A stretch of 64,000 nucleotides of DNA from DYJB01 sp963777165 (GCA_963777165.1 CAVZPO010000026.1:1-64000); one strand, 5' to 3'; counted from the first letter of the stretch, positions 26,013-36,212 are shown. Made by a program: numbers and translations. The notes: generated by a model not told the origin, from the sequence alone.

Positions 26013-27230
26013 ATGGCCCAGCTGACCCTCTTCGGCCTGACCTCTCCCGTGTTGAGCGTTTCCGATCTGACCCGGCGCGTCCGCGAGCTGCTGGATACTG
26101 ATTATCGTCTGCAGGACGTGTGGGTCAGCGGCGAGGCCTCCAACGTGTCTCGCCCGGCCTCCGGTCATCTGTACTTCACCCTCAAGGACGCCCAGGCATC
26201 CCTGCGCTGCGTGATGTGGCGCCCGGATGCCGCCCGCCTCCTGACCCCGCCACGGGAAGGCGAAGCCGTGGAGGTGCACGGGCGGGTGAGCGTGTATGAA
26301 ACGGCCGGACAGTACCAGTTGTACGCCGACACGCTTCGTCCGGCCGGGGAGGGACTGCTCTTCCAGCGGTTCCTGCGCCTGAAGGCACAGCTGGAAGCTG
26401 AGGGCCTGTTCGCCGCCGAGCGTAAGCGGCCGCTGCCGGCCTGGCCGGCTCGCATCGGGCTGGTGACTTCGCCCAGCGGCGCGGCGCTGCGGGATGTCAT
26501 CCACGTCTTTCGCCGCCGGTTCCCCCTGGCGGAGGTGACGCTGGCGCCGACGCCCGTCCAGGGCGACGAGGCGCCGACCGGGATCATTGCCGCGCTGCAG
26601 GCGCTCAACCGCCACGTGCACCCGGACGTGATTCTGCTGGTGCGGGGTGGGGGATCGATCGAGGACCTGGCAGCGTTCAACGACGAGGGCGTAGCACGTG
26701 CGATCGCCGCCTCGGAAGCGCCGGTGGTGAGCGGCGTAGGTCATGAGACCGACTTCACCATCGCCGACTTCGTCGCCGACCGGCGCGCGCCGACGCCTTC
26801 GGCCGCGGCCGAGATCGTCACCCCGGACGTCATTGTGTTGTCCGAGGATGTGCGCTTGGCCCGGGCGCGCCTGGCGGAGGCGCTGGCCGAACGGCTGCGC
26901 TCGCAACGTTGGGCGCTGGACGAACGTCGGTTCAAGCTCCGGCTCGCATCCCCGCGCGCTCAAGTCGCCGGCGCGCGTCAACGGCTGGACGACTTGGGCG
27001 CCCGCGCGCTGGCGGCGATCGGGGCCAGCGTCCGGCTCCGACGTGCAGCCGTCGGCGGGATGGCGCAGACGCTGCGCGCCGTCGGGCCGTCCGCCGTCCT
27101 TGAGCGCGGCTACGCGGTCGTCAGGTTGAAAGACGGTGGGCAGGTGGTCCGCTCGCGAAAGCTGGTGCCGCCCGGGACGGCGCTCGAAGTGCGCGTGGCC
27201 GATGGCACCTTCCCGGCCCGGGCCGAGTGA
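26013..27230 (+). CDS. xseA: Exodeoxyribonuclease VII large subunit
   Basis: 405 residues. The N-terminal OB-fold (about 10-110) has 'VWVSGEASNVSRPASGHLYFTLKDAQASLRCVMWR'. The catalytic domain includes 'WPARIGLVTSPSGAALRDVIHVFRRRFPL' and 'DVILLVRGGGSIEDLAAFNDEGVARAIAASEAPVVSGVGHETDFTIADFVADRRAPTPSAAAE', the canonical XseA core. It degrades single-stranded DNA with XseB. The start is fixed by the promoter 8 bases upstream. The small subunit follows 40 bases later. Confidence 0.93.
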   Translation: MAQLTLFGLTSPVLSVSDLTRRVRELLDTDYRLQDVWVSGEASNVSRPASGHLYFTLKDAQASLRCVMWRPDAARLLTPPREGEAVEVHGRVSVYETAGQYQLYADTLRPAGEGLLFQRFLRLKAQLEAEGLFAAERKRPLPAWPARIGLVTSPSGAALRDVIHVFRRRFPLAEVTLAPTPVQGDEAPTGIIAALQALNRHVHPDVILLVRGGGSIEDLAAFNDEGVARAIAASEAPVVSGVGHETDFTIADFVADRRAPTPSAAAEIVTPDVIVLSEDVRLARARLAEALAERLRSQRWALDERRFKLRLASPRAQVAGARQRLDDLGARALAAIGASVRLRRAAVGGMAQTLRAVGPSAVLERGYAVVRLKDGGQVVRSRKLVPPGTALEVRVADGTFPARAE

Positions 27231-27270
27231 GGTCGAGGGCGGGAGCGGCCTCCCACGAAAGGATGCGAGC

Positions 27271-27522
27271 ATGGCCAAACGCGCGGTAAAGGCGCCTGCG
27301 GGCCTGACATATGAACAGGCCTTCCAGGAACTGGAAGCGACCGTGGGTCAGCTGGAGGCGGGGAACCTGCCGCTGGAGGAGGCCCTGGCACTGTTCGAAC
27401 GCGGGCAGCTCCTGGCCGCTCGCTGCACCGAGTTGCTGGAGGTCGCCGAGCTCAGACTTCAGCAGCTGACCTCCGCCGCCGGCGGAGGCACGCGCGCCGT
27501 CGATCTCGAAGAAGAGGACTAA
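27271..27522 (+). CDS. xseB: Exodeoxyribonuclease VII small subunit
   Basis: 83 residues from ATG 27271. The core 'LTYEQAFQELEATVGQLEAGNLPLEEALALFERGQLLAARCTELLEVAELRLQQL' is the XseB signature: two helices that coat the large subunit. The stop is immediately followed by the ATG of the PAP2-like gene. Confidence 0.9.
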   Translation: MAKRAVKAPAGLTYEQAFQELEATVGQLEAGNLPLEEALALFERGQLLAARCTELLEVAELRLQQLTSAAGGGTRAVDLEEED

Positions 27523-27978
27523 ATGGATCTCACCGGCATTTTTCGCAATCCGGTCCTGATCGGCGCCCTGATCGCCTGGTCGTTGGCGCAAGGCGCCAAG
27601 CTGCCGATCGAGTATGTCCGCTTCCGCCGATGGAACTGGTCCCTGCTCCTGTCCACCGGCGGGATGCCATCGTCGCACACGACTCTGGTGACGGCCATCG
27701 CGCACGGGACGGGGATGGTGCAGGGTTTCGACTCGCCGGCGTTCGCCATCGCCGTGGCGTTGGCCATGGTCGTGATGTACGACGCCACCGGGATCCGCCG
27801 TCAGGCAGGGCTGCACGCGGAGATGATCAACGCCATGGTCCAGGACTTGATGGAAGGGCATCCGCTGAAGCAGGAGAAGCTGGCCGAAGTGCTGGGGCAC
27901 TCGCCGGCGGAGGCGTTCGTCGGGCTGATCCTCGGGCTGGTGGCGTCGACGATTACGGTGCTGGTGATGCGCGGCTAG
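27523..27978 (+). CDS. Divergent PAP2 family (DUF212) membrane protein
   Basis: 151 residues. Family landmarks: 'IAWSLAQGAKLPIEY', 'STGGMPSSHTTLVTAIA' (phosphatase-like His), 'MVVMYDATGIRRQAGLHAEMIN' and 'EVLGHSPAEAFVGLILG'. Three to four membrane helices. It is probably an undecaprenyl- or lipid-phosphate phosphatase-like protein; the reaction is unproven. Its TAG stop shares the palindrome CTAG (27975-27978) with the stop of the convergent murJ. Confidence 0.82.
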   Translation: MDLTGIFRNPVLIGALIAWSLAQGAKLPIEYVRFRRWNWSLLLSTGGMPSSHTTLVTAIAHGTGMVQGFDSPAFAIAVALAMVVMYDATGIRRQAGLHAEMINAMVQDLMEGHPLKQEKLAEVLGHSPAEAFVGLILGLVASTITVLVMRG

Positions 27979-29552
27979 CTCGCCCGCTTCCATCGGCGGC
28001 GGGCGGCGAGGACCAGCTGTCGGGCCTCGGGCGCACCCAGCGCCCAGGCCGCAAGCAGGTACACACCGGCGCCCAGCAGCACGCCTCCCCCTCCGCTGAC
28101 CCAGGGCGAAAGCCCGGCGGTCAACCGCAGCCAACCCCAGAGGCTCAGACCCATGGCGAACGTGGCGCCGAGCGTGGCCCGCAGGCCAGGTCGCAGGCGC
28201 GCAGCCTCCAACCCTCCCGTCCGCCGCCGCAAGAGCACAAGAAGCAAGAAGCATTCGAGGGCCGTCGCCAGCGAGTTTGCCAGCGCCAGCCCGCCGTGAG
28301 GCATCCATCCCCAGCGCGAGAACGCCCACGCCAGGCCGAGGCTCAGGCCGACGTTCAGGGCCATCGCACCCGCGCCGACGACCACCGGCGTGCGCGTGTC
28401 CTGCAGCGCGTAGAACGCCCGGGCGGCGATCTCCAAGAGTGAGTGACCCACCAGCCCGGCGGCGTACCACAACAGCGCCCAGGCGACCATCTGCGTCGAC
28501 TCGGCCGTGAACGCGCCGCGCTCGAGGAGCAGTGCGACGATCGGCTTGCGCAGCAGAACCAGGCCGAGGCTGGCCGGCAGCGAGAGGAAGACCAGACCCC
28601 GTAATGTGTCCGCAACCGCAGTGCGGAAGGCGCTCCCCTCACCGCGCGCCACCTGGGCCGAGAAGGTCGGCAGCGCGGCGATGCCGGTGGACTGCGCCAG
28701 GACCGCCTGCGGCATGATCATCAGCGCGAAGGCGATGGTGATCGCCGCCAGACTCCCCTCGGGCATCCCGGAGGCCAGGATGGTGTTGACCAGGAAGTTG
28801 AGCTGCACGACGCCGACGCCCACCAGCCGTGGCAGCATCAACGCGCCGACGAGCCGGGTGGAGGCGTCCCGCAGGCCGAGCGTGAGCCGATAGCGCGCCG
28901 GGAAGCGCGCCAGCGCCGGAAGCTGGACGGCCAGATGCAGGACCGAGCCCAACACCACGCCCCACGCCAGGCCGAGGATGCCCCAACGCGGGACGAGGAT
29001 CACGAGCCCGAAGATCTGACCCAGGCGGTAGCATGCCGGCGCCAGAGCCGGCAGCGCGAAGTGCTGCTGCGCGTTCAGGATGCCCATCAGCAGGCCGCTC
29101 AGCGCGAAGACCACCGGGGAGAGGAGCATGACGCGCAACAGCCGGACCGTGAGCAGGATCTGACCTGGGTCTCGGAACCCGGGCGCCAGGACATGCTCCA
29201 CCAGCCACGGCGCAAAGGCTGCTGCCAGGAGCGAGGCCAGGCCGAGCACGAGGAAGATCAGATTGGCGATGGACGATGCCAGTCGCCAGCCGCCAGGTCG
29301 GTCGCCGCGCGCCAAGAATCCGGTGAAGGTCGGGACGAAGGCGGAGGCGAGCGCCCCGCCAGCCATCAGGTTGAACAGGATCTCGGTCAGGCGATTGGCG
29401 GCGGAGAAGGCGTCCAGCAGCGAGCTGGTGCCGAAGGCGTGCGAGATCAGGATGGTGGCCGCCAGGCCGGTTAGGCTGGAGAGCGCCATCCCGACCATCA
29501 CGACGCTGGCAGCGCGAGCGATGCGCCGGCTTCCGGTCTCGGGGGCGGTCAT
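27975..29552 (-). CDS. murJ: Lipid II flippase MurJ
   Basis: 525 residues from ATG 29552, 14 predicted helices. Conserved MurJ blocks: 'ATILISHAFGTSSLLDAFSAANRLTEILFNLMAGGALASAFVPTF' at the N-terminus (with the Ala/Gly-rich TM1-2 region) and 'LLMGILNAQQHFALPALAPACYRLGQI' in the middle. It flips lipid II for peptidoglycan synthesis. The open frame continues upstream into mprF, but a TATAAT box 9 bases before this ATG and a frame slip in mprF show that murJ is a separate gene. Confidence 0.88.
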   Translation of the reverse strand: MTAPETGSRRIARAASVVMVGMALSSLTGLAATILISHAFGTSSLLDAFSAANRLTEILFNLMAGGALASAFVPTFTGFLARGDRPGGWRLASSIANLIFLVLGLASLLAAAFAPWLVEHVLAPGFRDPGQILLTVRLLRVMLLSPVVFALSGLLMGILNAQQHFALPALAPACYRLGQIFGLVILVPRWGILGLAWGVVLGSVLHLAVQLPALARFPARYRLTLGLRDASTRLVGALMLPRLVGVGVVQLNFLVNTILASGMPEGSLAAITIAFALMIMPQAVLAQSTGIAALPTFSAQVARGEGSAFRTAVADTLRGLVFLSLPASLGLVLLRKPIVALLLERGAFTAESTQMVAWALLWYAAGLVGHSLLEIAARAFYALQDTRTPVVVGAGAMALNVGLSLGLAWAFSRWGWMPHGGLALANSLATALECFLLLVLLRRRTGGLEAARLRPGLRATLGATFAMGLSLWGWLRLTAGLSPWVSGGGGVLLGAGVYLLAAWALGAPEARQLVLAARRRWKRAS

Positions 29553-29561
29553 GCGCCGGGG

Positions 29562-29567
29562 ATTATA
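29562..29567 (-). promoter_or_regulatory. -10 box of murJ (leaderless)
   Basis: TATAAT on the minus strand (29567-29562), followed after 9 bases by the murJ ATG. No clear -35. Confidence 0.5.
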
Positions 29568-29581
29568 GCAGTCGGGGAGTC

Positions 29582-32246
29582 TCAGCGGCGGAGGATGCCA
29601 CCGAGTAGCCCGCCGCCCGAATCGGCTCGGGCAAGCCCGGCGAGGACGGCTAGGCAGGCTGGCCGCGCCAGGATAGATCAGGTAGCGCGGGGACCAGCGC
29701 GGGTTGAACTTGGCCTTGAAGTCGTGCAGCCCCTTGAAGTTGTAGAAGGAATTGACATGCTCGTAGACGAAGTGGAGCGCCTTCTCCAGCGCAGGATCGT
29801 GAGACTCCTCTCCCACACCGGCCAGTGAGCTCAAGCCCAGATTGAAGGAGTCGAAGCCCTGGGTGCGGGCCCACTCGATGAGCGAAACAAACAGGAAGTC
29901 CATGGTCCCCGGAGGTGCGTCGCGGCGATGGCGCATCAGGTCGATACCGGCTTCGTTCAGTCGGTACTCCGGAACGATGTTGGCGAAGGCGCTCACCCTG
30001 CGCTCCGGCGAGGAGACGAGCATGATCGGGGAGTCGCGTAGGTAGCCGTCGTCGAACCAGCCCAGGGAGAATCGCTTCTCTGTCCCGTGCACCAGGGTTA
30101 ACCACTCGTCGCTCACTTGGCGGAGCTCGCCGAGGAGGGCGGCTGGCACGGGAGGAGCCTGAACGTCCGCTCGGTAGCCCAGCCGCGCAAGCCGGTTCAT
30201 CGTGGAGCGGAAGTCCTTGCGTTCGTGACCTTCGAGGCTGAAACCGGCAAGATCGATGGTCGCTTCCTGTCCGACGCACAAACTCGCAAACCCTGCCCGC
30301 TGGTAGACATCCAGGTGATCGGGGAGCACCTGATAGAAGACTGGAACCCAGTCGTTCCCCGAGCACAGCCTCTGGAACCCATCGACGGCGGCTTCGACGT
30401 CCTCCGGCGGGCCGATCGGGTCTCCCAAAGCCAGCGCGGCGCGTCCCTTTGCCACATAGGCAACCATCGACCCGCCGGGGCTGAAGTAGTAAGCCTTGTC
30501 GTCGAAGAGCGTCATGCGCGCCAGCGACGAACGGCCATGAGCCTCGACGATCCCGGCAGCCCGCAGGCGAGCCTCGGCGGAGGCGGGCCGACGCACGAGC
30601 ACCGGGCTTAGAAGCATCACCAGCGAATACCCGGTCGTGACGAGGGCCACCAGGTAGATTGAGTCGGCGAAGAAACGCGAGAAGCCCGTGGTCGGTTCGA
30701 GGCCCGGGTCGTAGTACTGGGTGAACAGGACGACGGTCTGCCGCACGGCGGGACCCAACGCATAGTTGATTCGGAAATGGTGATCCAGCAGATAGAACCC
30801 GGCGCTGCCGTACACGAGGGTGAAACCGAAGGCGGCCAGGAGCGTGGCCAGCCCGCGCCACACGGAAGGCGAATCGGAGCGCGCATGGAACAGAGGCCGG
30901 GAGGCCAGGAGCAGGACGACCAGGATCAGGGCCAGGGTCGCTTCCTCGTAATCGAGGCCCTTGATCATGTGCGTGAGTGCCGACACCAGCAGGGTCACGA
31001 TCGCCAGCCCCCAGGCGAGCCGCTTGCGTCGCCACAGCCCGTCGGCGATCAGTAGAAGCGCGAATCCGGCCAGGGCGGCGGCGAGATGACTGCCGTGCCG
31101 GACGACGAGGGGGAAAAGGCGGCGCAACGGTTCGACGCGGGCGGGAAGGGAAGGCGTGACGGCTGAAATCACATTGATCACACCCATTACGGCTACCAGC
31201 AGGGCGAGAGCGTGGACCTTCCATTCGTCCGAGTGCCCTGCCAATCGAGCCGGGCCTTGCGCGAAACGCCGGAGGGTGAGGGCGCCAATGCCCAGCGGGA
31301 TCCAGAACGTGAGGGCACGAAAGGCGAGTGCGATCACAGTGGCCTGAGGTGCGGGGACTCCCAGGCTAATGAACACCAACGCCATCGCCCCTTCGACGAC
31401 ACCAATCCCCTGTGGCGTGATGGAGACGATCCAGAAGAGCACGCCGATGGCGAAGCCGGCGATGAGGCCTCCGAGGCTGATCTCCTGGCGGAAGGCGAGA
31501 AAAAGCATCCACAGGCTGAGCAGATCCAACCCGTGCGCGCCGAGGGCGACGCCCAGCGTATTCAGCAGGCGGATGGGATGAGCTTTCACGGCCGCTCCGG
31601 CCTGCTCCAGGTCACCGGTGTTGCGCGCGGCCCAGTCGTCCTGAAGAATGACGCCACGATGGAGGCTCGCCCCGAGACGGTTGAGTATGCGTTGCAGACC
31701 CTGCAGCAGGCGGCGCACCAGATCCACCCTCGTCATCGCCAAGACCAGGGCCGCGGCGAGTGCGCCGACCAGCGCCAGCAGCAACCCGGTGGCGATCAGC
31801 TCGTAAGGCTTGAGGTCGTGGCGGGCCACCAGATAGGTCAGGCCTGCAAGCAGGACCAGCAGGAAGCCGGCAAAGTCGCACAGGAGGGTCAGGAACGTCC
31901 CGGCGGCGGCACGGGCCGCGGGCTGACCGCGGCGTGTGAGATCGTCCACGAACACGGCAGCGCCGGTCACGCCTCCGGCGGGGGCAACGACGTTCACGAA
32001 TAGGGAGGTGAACACAAGAGGCAGAACCGCGCCCAGTCGAGCCGGGACATCCACCGTGCGGAAGGCCGAGACATACAGCCAGGCGTAGACGATGTAGTAC
32101 ACAACCTGGATCAGAGCGGCCGCGAGGATCCATTGGATCTGGCCATGGAGCAGTGTTGCGGCCACGCGCTCCACCTCGGTCATGTGGGTGAAGACCAATG
32201 CCAGAAAGGCCAGGACCAGCAGCCAGACAATCCATCGCCGACGCAT
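29582..32246 (-). CDS. mprF: Phosphatidylglycerol lysyltransferase-like MprF (one frameshift near the end)
   Basis: About 888 residues if an extra base near 29651 is removed; then the protein ends 'LARADSGGG..' with TGA at 29584-29582 instead of running into murJ. Layout: an N-terminal flippase half with about eight helices (UPF0104 family, 'NVVAPAGGVTGAAVFVDDLTRR'), further helices around 330-560, and a C-terminal DUF2156 transferase half, 'FYQVLPDHLDVYQRAGFASLCVGQEATIDLAGFSLEG' ... 'MDFLFVSLIEWARTQGFDSFNLGLSSLAGVG'. MprF transfers lysine (or another residue) from tRNA to phosphatidylglycerol and flips the product, lowering sensitivity to cationic peptides. Confidence 0.82.
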
Positions 32247-32572
32247 GCAGGCTACCCTTGAGGACAGGCGGACGGCGACGCGTCAGCGGGCAGCGGCGCA
32301 CAGCCCGGCCGTCCCGAGCGAACGATCTGCGAGACAGGGGCGGCAGGCGGCCGGAGTGTTCCTTGACGGAGATGCGAGCCCCCGCGAGTCACAGGCGGCA
32401 GAGGCTGGCGGCTGCATTCCGAGGCGCCCCGGCGACGAGTCAAGGATGCTCCTCCGCCAAGATTGTAGTCCCCATCCAGTTGCAGGGCGCCGGACGCGAG
32501 GGGGTTCCGATGCAGCACGGCGTCGCCGGTGCATTGACATTCCCTTCCATCCAGCGGAAGATACCCGCGGGT
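32247..32572. other. Divergent intergenic region mprF / Mg ATPase
   Basis: About 330 bases. No Mg-sensing M-box or other riboswitch core could be recognised by eye. The open frame upstream of 32609 is not supported as coding. Confidence 0.35.
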
Positions 32573-32600
32573 TTGACATTCTCGACGAGGCGACTAGAAC
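32573..32600 (+). promoter_or_regulatory. Promoter of the Mg ATPase, leaderless
   Basis: TTGACA (32573-32578), 16-base spacer, TAGAAC (32595-32600), and ATG at 32609, 8 bases later. No ribosome binding site is visible in the remaining 8 bases. Confidence 0.6.
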
Positions 32601-32608
32601 AGGGCCCC

Positions 32609-35164
32609 ATGGACTCTCTTGAAAGCTATTGGAGCCGTCCGGCGGTCGAGATCTCGCGTGCGCTGGCGAGCGGGCCGGAAGGCCTGACACAAGCCGAGGC
32701 CACTCGTCGGCTGGGACAATATGGCCCCAACACGCTTGAGGTCCGACACCGCGGCTCCGGCCTGGCGCTCTTCTTGGGCCAGTTCAAGAGCCCGATCGTC
32801 CTGATCCTGATCTTCGCCTCGATCCTGTCGGCATTCCTCCGCGACTGGCCGGACAGCCTGATCGTGCTGGGAATCGTCGTGGCCAGCGCCACGCTGAGCT
32901 TCTACCAGGAATTCAGCGCGGGCCAGGCGGCGGAACGCTTGCGCGCCCAGGTTCAGGTCAACGCCAGGCTGCTGCGCGACGGTGCGGCGCAGCCGGTGCC
33001 GATCGCGGACGTCGTCCCGGGCGATGTGGCGCTCCTCTCGGCCGGAAGCCTCGTTCCCGGCGATGGGGTGATCCTGGAAGCCCACGACTTCTTTGTGAAT
33101 CAGGCAGTGCTCACGGGCGAAAGCCTCCCCGTAGAAAGATCGCCCGGCGTGGCGGAGGCCACGGCGTCGCTCAACGACCGCTTGAATGTCGTGTTCTTCG
33201 GCACGAACGTTCGCAGCGGGACGGCAAGCGTTTTGATTGTGCATACGGCCCGCGCCACGGAGTTCGGGCAGATCGCACACCGACTGTCGCTGCGGCCACC
33301 GGAGACGGAGTTTGAGCGCGGGCTGCGCAGGTTCGGATACCTGCTGAGCGAAGTCATGCTGGTCCTCGTTCTGCTGGTCTTCGGCATCAACGTCTTCTTC
33401 CACAAGCCGGTTCTCGAGACGCTGCTCTTCTCCCTTGCTCTGGCCGTCGGTCTGACGCCCCAGCTGTTGCCCGCCATCATCAATGTCAACCTGGCCAAAG
33501 GCTCGCAGGCCATGGCGGCGAAGGGAGTGATCGTGCGCCGGCTGGCGGCGATCGAGAACTTCGGAAGTATGGACGTGTTGTGCACCGACAAGACCGGCAC
33601 ACTCACCGAAGGAACGGTGCGGTTGGAGGCGGCGCTGGATGCCGGCGGCCAGCCTTCGGAGGCTGTCTTGCGGGCCGGCGGGTTGAACGCGCGTCTCCAG
33701 ACGGGACTGGCGAATCCGCTCGACGAAGCTGTGGTCGCGGCAGCGACGGAGAAAGGGCTGCTGGACGAGAAGGTACGCAAGGTCGACGAGATCCCGTATG
33801 ACTTCTTGCGCAAGCGCCTGGCCGTTGTGGTCGAGGAAGCGGGTCAGCGCAGGCTGATCGTGAAGGGCGCGTTGGAGAGCGTGCTGCAAGTCTGTGATCG
33901 GATGCGCCAGGGAGTGGAGGCGGTCGCCCTGGAAGAGTCTCGTAGGGCCGACCTGCACGCCCTGTACGCAGCGTGGAGTGCGCAAGGCTACCGGGTGCTT
34001 GGCGTGGCGGGACGCGAGGTCGAGGTGCAGCCGGCTTACCAGCGCGCCGATGAAAGCGGGCTGACCTTTGAGGGCTTCCTGCTGTTCCTGGATCCCCCGA
34101 AGGCTGATGCGATGGAGACTGTGCGGGATCTGGCGGCACTGGGCGTGACGCTCAAGATCATCACCGGCGACAACCGACTGGTGTCCCTGCACACCGCGCA
34201 GGCCATTGGCATGACCTCCGTGCGCGTGGTGACGGGAGTGGAGCTCGAAGCGGCCGGGGATGAGGGCATCAGACAGGTGGCGGATCAGGCCGATATCTTC
34301 GCCGAAGTGGCCCCCCATCAGAAAGAGCTTCTGATCCTGGCCCTCAAGAAATCCGGACACGTGGTCGGCTACATGGGCGATGGGATCAATGACGCCAGCG
34401 CGCTGCATGCCGCCGATGTCGGGATTTCCGTGGAGTCGGCGGTGGACGTCGCCAAGGAGGCAGCGGAGTTCGTGTTGCTGCGCAAGGACCTGGCTGTGCT
34501 CCACCAGGGAATCGTGGAGGGCCGGCGGACCTTCGCCAACACCCTCAAGTACGTCTTCATGGCCACCAGCGCCAATTTCGGCAACATGTTCAGCGTCGCC
34601 GGTGCGTCGCTCTTCCTGCCCTTCCTGCCGATGCTGCCGAAGCAGATCCTGCTGATCAACTTCCTGACCGACCTCCCGGAAATGGCCATTGCGACCGACA
34701 ACGTCGATCGTTCCTGGATCGAGCGTCCCCATCGCTGGGACGTGAACTTCATTCGGCGCTTCATGCTAACCTTCGGCCCGCTCAGTTCGGTGTTCGACTA
34801 TCTGGCCTTTGGCGGGCTGCTGCTCGTCGGCGCCAGGCCCGAGCTCTTTCGAAGTGCATGGTTTGTGGAATCGGTGCTCTCGGCCAGCTTGGTGGTGTTC
34901 GCCTTCCGTACCCGGGAGAGTCTGCTGCGCAACCGGCCGAGCAGGTTGATGCTCGTATTGACGGCGGTGGCCGGTCTGCTGGCGCTGCTCCTGCCGTACA
35001 CTCCGCTTGCCCACATCTTCGAGTTTGTGCCCGTACCTGCGCCGGTTCTGGCGATGATGCTGGGGCTGGTGTTGTGCTACGTCATCACAGCCGAGCTGGC
35101 CAAGCGGCGCTTCTTCCGGAGGCAGGAGCAAGCCGGAGCCGAAGGGCAGCCATCGTCAGCGTAA
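32609..35164 (+). CDS. mgtA: Magnesium-translocating P-type ATPase (MgtA/MgtB family)
   Basis: 851 residues. All P-ATPase motifs are present: actuator 'VLTGESLPVE', phosphorylation 'VLCTDKTGTLTEG', nucleotide domain 'KGALESVLQVCDRM', hinge 'MGDGINDASALHAADVGIS'. The N-terminus 'PAVEISRALASGPEGLTQAEATRRLGQYGPNTLE' and C-terminal membrane part 'LLINFLTDLPEMAIATDNVD' are those of type IIIB ATPases, which import Mg2+. The frame upstream of 32609 is rejected because the promoter overlaps it. The CorA gene follows 48 bases after the stop. Confidence 0.88.
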   Translation: MDSLESYWSRPAVEISRALASGPEGLTQAEATRRLGQYGPNTLEVRHRGSGLALFLGQFKSPIVLILIFASILSAFLRDWPDSLIVLGIVVASATLSFYQEFSAGQAAERLRAQVQVNARLLRDGAAQPVPIADVVPGDVALLSAGSLVPGDGVILEAHDFFVNQAVLTGESLPVERSPGVAEATASLNDRLNVVFFGTNVRSGTASVLIVHTARATEFGQIAHRLSLRPPETEFERGLRRFGYLLSEVMLVLVLLVFGINVFFHKPVLETLLFSLALAVGLTPQLLPAIINVNLAKGSQAMAAKGVIVRRLAAIENFGSMDVLCTDKTGTLTEGTVRLEAALDAGGQPSEAVLRAGGLNARLQTGLANPLDEAVVAAATEKGLLDEKVRKVDEIPYDFLRKRLAVVVEEAGQRRLIVKGALESVLQVCDRMRQGVEAVALEESRRADLHALYAAWSAQGYRVLGVAGREVEVQPAYQRADESGLTFEGFLLFLDPPKADAMETVRDLAALGVTLKIITGDNRLVSLHTAQAIGMTSVRVVTGVELEAAGDEGIRQVADQADIFAEVAPHQKELLILALKKSGHVVGYMGDGINDASALHAADVGISVESAVDVAKEAAEFVLLRKDLAVLHQGIVEGRRTFANTLKYVFMATSANFGNMFSVAGASLFLPFLPMLPKQILLINFLTDLPEMAIATDNVDRSWIERPHRWDVNFIRRFMLTFGPLSSVFDYLAFGGLLLVGARPELFRSAWFVESVLSASLVVFAFRTRESLLRNRPSRLMLVLTAVAGLLALLLPYTPLAHIFEFVPVPAPVLAMMLGLVLCYVITAELAKRRFFRRQEQAGAEGQPSSA

Positions 35165-35212
35165 GGCAGCTAAGACTCGTCATCGTCCCGGAGATCTGGA
35201 GGAGAGACGCGC

Positions 35213-36199
35213 ATGATCCGCATCCTGCACCGCTCGGCTGACGGCCAGTTGCGCACCGACCTGACCCTGGCGGAACTGCCTTCCGCCTTCGCCGATACGA
35301 AGGGGCTGCTGTGGGTTGACTTCGAAGGCGAGCCTCCGGAGGTCTGCCAGCCGCTGCTGATCGACATCTTCGGCTTCCACCCCCTGGCGGTCGACGATGC
35401 GTTGGTCGAGACGCACGTGCCCAAGGTCGACGACTGGGGCACCTACCTGTACATCGCCCTGCACGCCGTGCACATCGACCTGAAGAACGGTACCCCGCTG
35501 AATACGCACGAGTTGGACTTCTTCCTCGGCGAGCACTACCTGGTGAGCCACCACGACGAGCCGGTAGTAGCGGTCAGCCGCGTATGGGACCGCTGCCAGC
35601 GGGACCAACGGCATGTCGACTCGGACGCCGATCACCTGACGTATCTGATCGCCGACGAGCTGGCCGCCGGCTACATGCACGTCTTCGAGGACATGGACGA
35701 TGCGCTCGACCGGCTGGAGGACGAGATCTTCGAGGGCGCCCGCCGCGGGACGATGGAGCGCATCTTTGTTCTCAAGCGAGCGATCCTCAATCTGCGGCGC
35801 GTCCTGGCTCCGCAGCGCGAGGTGCTCAACCGGCTGGCGCGCGACGACTACGCCGTGATCGACCCGCGCGACCGGGTGTACTTCCGCGACGTCTACGACC
35901 ACATGGTGCGCCTGTACGACATCAACGAGAGCATGCGCGACCAGGCCAGCGGGGCGGTGGATACCTACCTGTCGGTGATCAACAACCGTATGAATGACAT
36001 CATGAAGACGCTGACGGTGATCACGGCGATCTTCGCACCGATCACCTTCGTCACCGGTTTCTACGGGATGAACTTCTTCGGCCCCAGCCTGCCGCTCTCC
36101 GACTGGACCGACTGGCTGCCGTTTGGGATCGTGCTGGGCGTGGTGGCCTGCCTGCCGGTGGCCATGTGGCTGTGGATTCGGCGCAAAGGCTGGCTTTAG
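35213..36199 (+). CDS. corA: CorA-type magnesium/cobalt transporter
   Basis: 328 residues. The soluble N-terminal domain is followed by two C-terminal helices with the selectivity motif 'YGMNFFG' (GMN) at about 288-292. 'TLTVITAIFAPITFVTGFYGMNFFGPSLPLSDWTDWLPFGIV' is characteristic. It passively imports Mg2+ as a pentamer. Together with the upstream ATPase it gives the cell active and passive Mg routes from adjacent genes in the same direction. 'tggaggagagacgcgc' before ATG 35213 is a good ribosome binding site. Confidence 0.9.
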   Translation: MIRILHRSADGQLRTDLTLAELPSAFADTKGLLWVDFEGEPPEVCQPLLIDIFGFHPLAVDDALVETHVPKVDDWGTYLYIALHAVHIDLKNGTPLNTHELDFFLGEHYLVSHHDEPVVAVSRVWDRCQRDQRHVDSDADHLTYLIADELAAGYMHVFEDMDDALDRLEDEIFEGARRGTMERIFVLKRAILNLRRVLAPQREVLNRLARDDYAVIDPRDRVYFRDVYDHMVRLYDINESMRDQASGAVDTYLSVINNRMNDIMKTLTVITAIFAPITFVTGFYGMNFFGPSLPLSDWTDWLPFGIVLGVVACLPVAMWLWIRRKGWL

Positions 36200-36212
36200 G
36201 CCGGAGGCCGGC

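Noticed and set aside
25422..27278. A 618-codon minus-strand frame covering xseA
   Set aside because: Only the last 160 codons (CinA) are real; the rest is antisense to xseA.
32198..32608. N-terminal extension of the Mg ATPase
   Set aside because: The family start and a promoter with its -10 box at 32595-32600 place the start at 32609; the extension has no domain.
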